The notes under the pieces were generated by a model. That model was given only the letters and a program-made list of their open reading frames with translations, searched no databases and was not told the DNA's origin. Positions 5,476-5,964 of a DNA stretch of 5,964 bases are shown one piece after another. Position 1 is the stretch's first letter; each line of letters begins with the position of its first letter. Source of the DNA: Lachnospiraceae bacterium (GTDB taxonomy: Bacteria > Bacillota > Clostridia > Lachnospirales > Lachnospiraceae). Both the position numbers and the translations under genes were made by a program. The stretch is taken from positions 1 through 5,964 of the forward strand of contig CAAGFP010000120.1 of assembly GCA_900769175.1 (NCBI GenBank). The letters run 5' to 3'.

Positions 5476-5964
5476 TCACCATCCAAAGATTTCTTTAAGT
5501 CCGTCAGGTATTTCACCCACAGGCTTCAATTTATAATCTTGAAAGAATTCCTTTCCAGCAGGATTTGTATTAATTTTAAATCCTTTTACACGTTGTGAAC
5601 TTAAATCATAAATAAGTTTTCCATTCTCGTCATACACAAACACATGCTCACCATTTGCTGTTGAATAGAAACTATTAGGTTCACCATAAAGTGGTCTATT
5701 ACTACCAGAAGAATTCACTTTTACTGTTCCATTATTCTTCAAGTTCTCAAATAACTCAATATCTAATTCATCAATATTTTGTAAATTTCTCTGCCAATTA
5801 TTTGAATCTGTACCACTCTTTCTTCCCCAACCCAGATTTAAGTAACCACCATTGTCATTCCAGAATTCTCTTGCGCCCTGCTTGAGCTTATTCCAGCCGC
5901 CACTGATTTTATTCCTCAGTGCTCTTTCCACACCGTCTGCCTCTAACATCCGGCTGAGTTTACT
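5476..5964 (-). CDS. C-terminal end of a probable polymorphic toxin (partial)
   Basis: The frame stays open to the window edge: five more codons (S-K-L-S-R) precede the ATG at 5949, so that ATG is likely internal and this is the last 162 residues of a larger protein. The first part (VERALRNKISGGWNKLKQGA, then REFWNDNGGYLNLGWG) has near-50% G+C coding. After about residue 44 from the ATG the DNA falls to about 27% G+C. The tip contains NRPLYGEPNSFYSTANGEHVFVYDENGKLIYDLSSQRVKG, given here in two parts: NRPLYGEPNSFYSTANGEHV and FVYDENGKLIYDLSSQRVKG. It then reads GFKINTNPAGKEFFQDYKLK and ends IPDGLKEIFGW. A short C-terminal domain of about 110 residues, compositionally distinct and followed at once by a small acidic gene, is typical of Rhs, LXG or similar swapped toxin tips. 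The delivery domain is outside the window. I cannot name the toxin activity or its catalytic residues. Confidence 0.6.
   Translation of the reverse strand, partial: SKLSRMLEADGVERALRNKISGGWNKLKQGAREFWNDNGGYLNLGWGRKSGTDSNNWQRNLQNIDELDIELFENLKNNGTVKVNSSGSNRPLYGEPNSFYSTANGEHVFVYDENGKLIYDLSSQRVKGFKINTNPAGKEFFQDYKLKPVGEIPDGLKEIFGW

Noticed and set aside
5691..5885. 64-codon open frame on the + strand
   Set aside because: Antisense to the toxin-tip gene, low complexity from AT-rich DNA, and no ribosome binding site.

Overview
The window looks like a contig end from a gut-type Firmicute, most likely a member of the Lachnospiraceae. This rests on the TrpB2-like C-terminus, the HemZ and glyoxalase-II-like pair, the Rpn/PD-(D/E)XK remnant with GIEKG repeats, an IS5/IS1182-type transposase and AGGAG ribosome binding sites. 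The organism call is inference from protein style. The first 18 bases are not genomic: they match the end of the Illumina TruSeq adapter.

Left (19-331, + strand): the C-terminal end of a TrpB-like PLP enzyme. It converges on the leftward genes at a bidirectional hairpin terminator (383-420).

Centre (423-3730, all - strand): an apparent operon read right to left. It runs from an MBL-fold hydrolase (glyoxalase II/YcbL type) to HemZ (radical SAM), then a cytosolic protein with BspA-type leucine-rich repeats and an unknown helical C-terminus, then a 74-residue unknown protein ending in a His/Cys-bearing tail. A plausible sigma-A promoter (3750-3777) precedes the MBL gene. As I recall, hemZ in many clostridia is followed by hisS and aspS. 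Here those are absent and two poorly characterised genes take their place.

Right-centre (3796-about 4945, - strand): a decayed mobile region. The N-terminal half of an IS transposase is joined to the C-terminal half of an Rpn-family nuclease/transposase gene. The two fragments share a reading frame, interrupted by one TGA at 4303-4305. The Rpn piece carries a 12-bp tandem repeat encoding GIEK units. The transposase leader holds two nested inverted repeats that abut its ribosome binding site.

Far right (4978-5964, - strand): an AT-rich pair. The C-terminal end of a larger protein, cut by the window edge, is followed 6 bp later by a 163-residue acidic protein. The arrangement, base composition and abrupt composition change inside the first gene fit the swapped toxin tip of a polymorphic toxin with its cognate immunity gene. 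I recognise neither family with certainty. This pair is the most promising candidate for something undescribed in the window.
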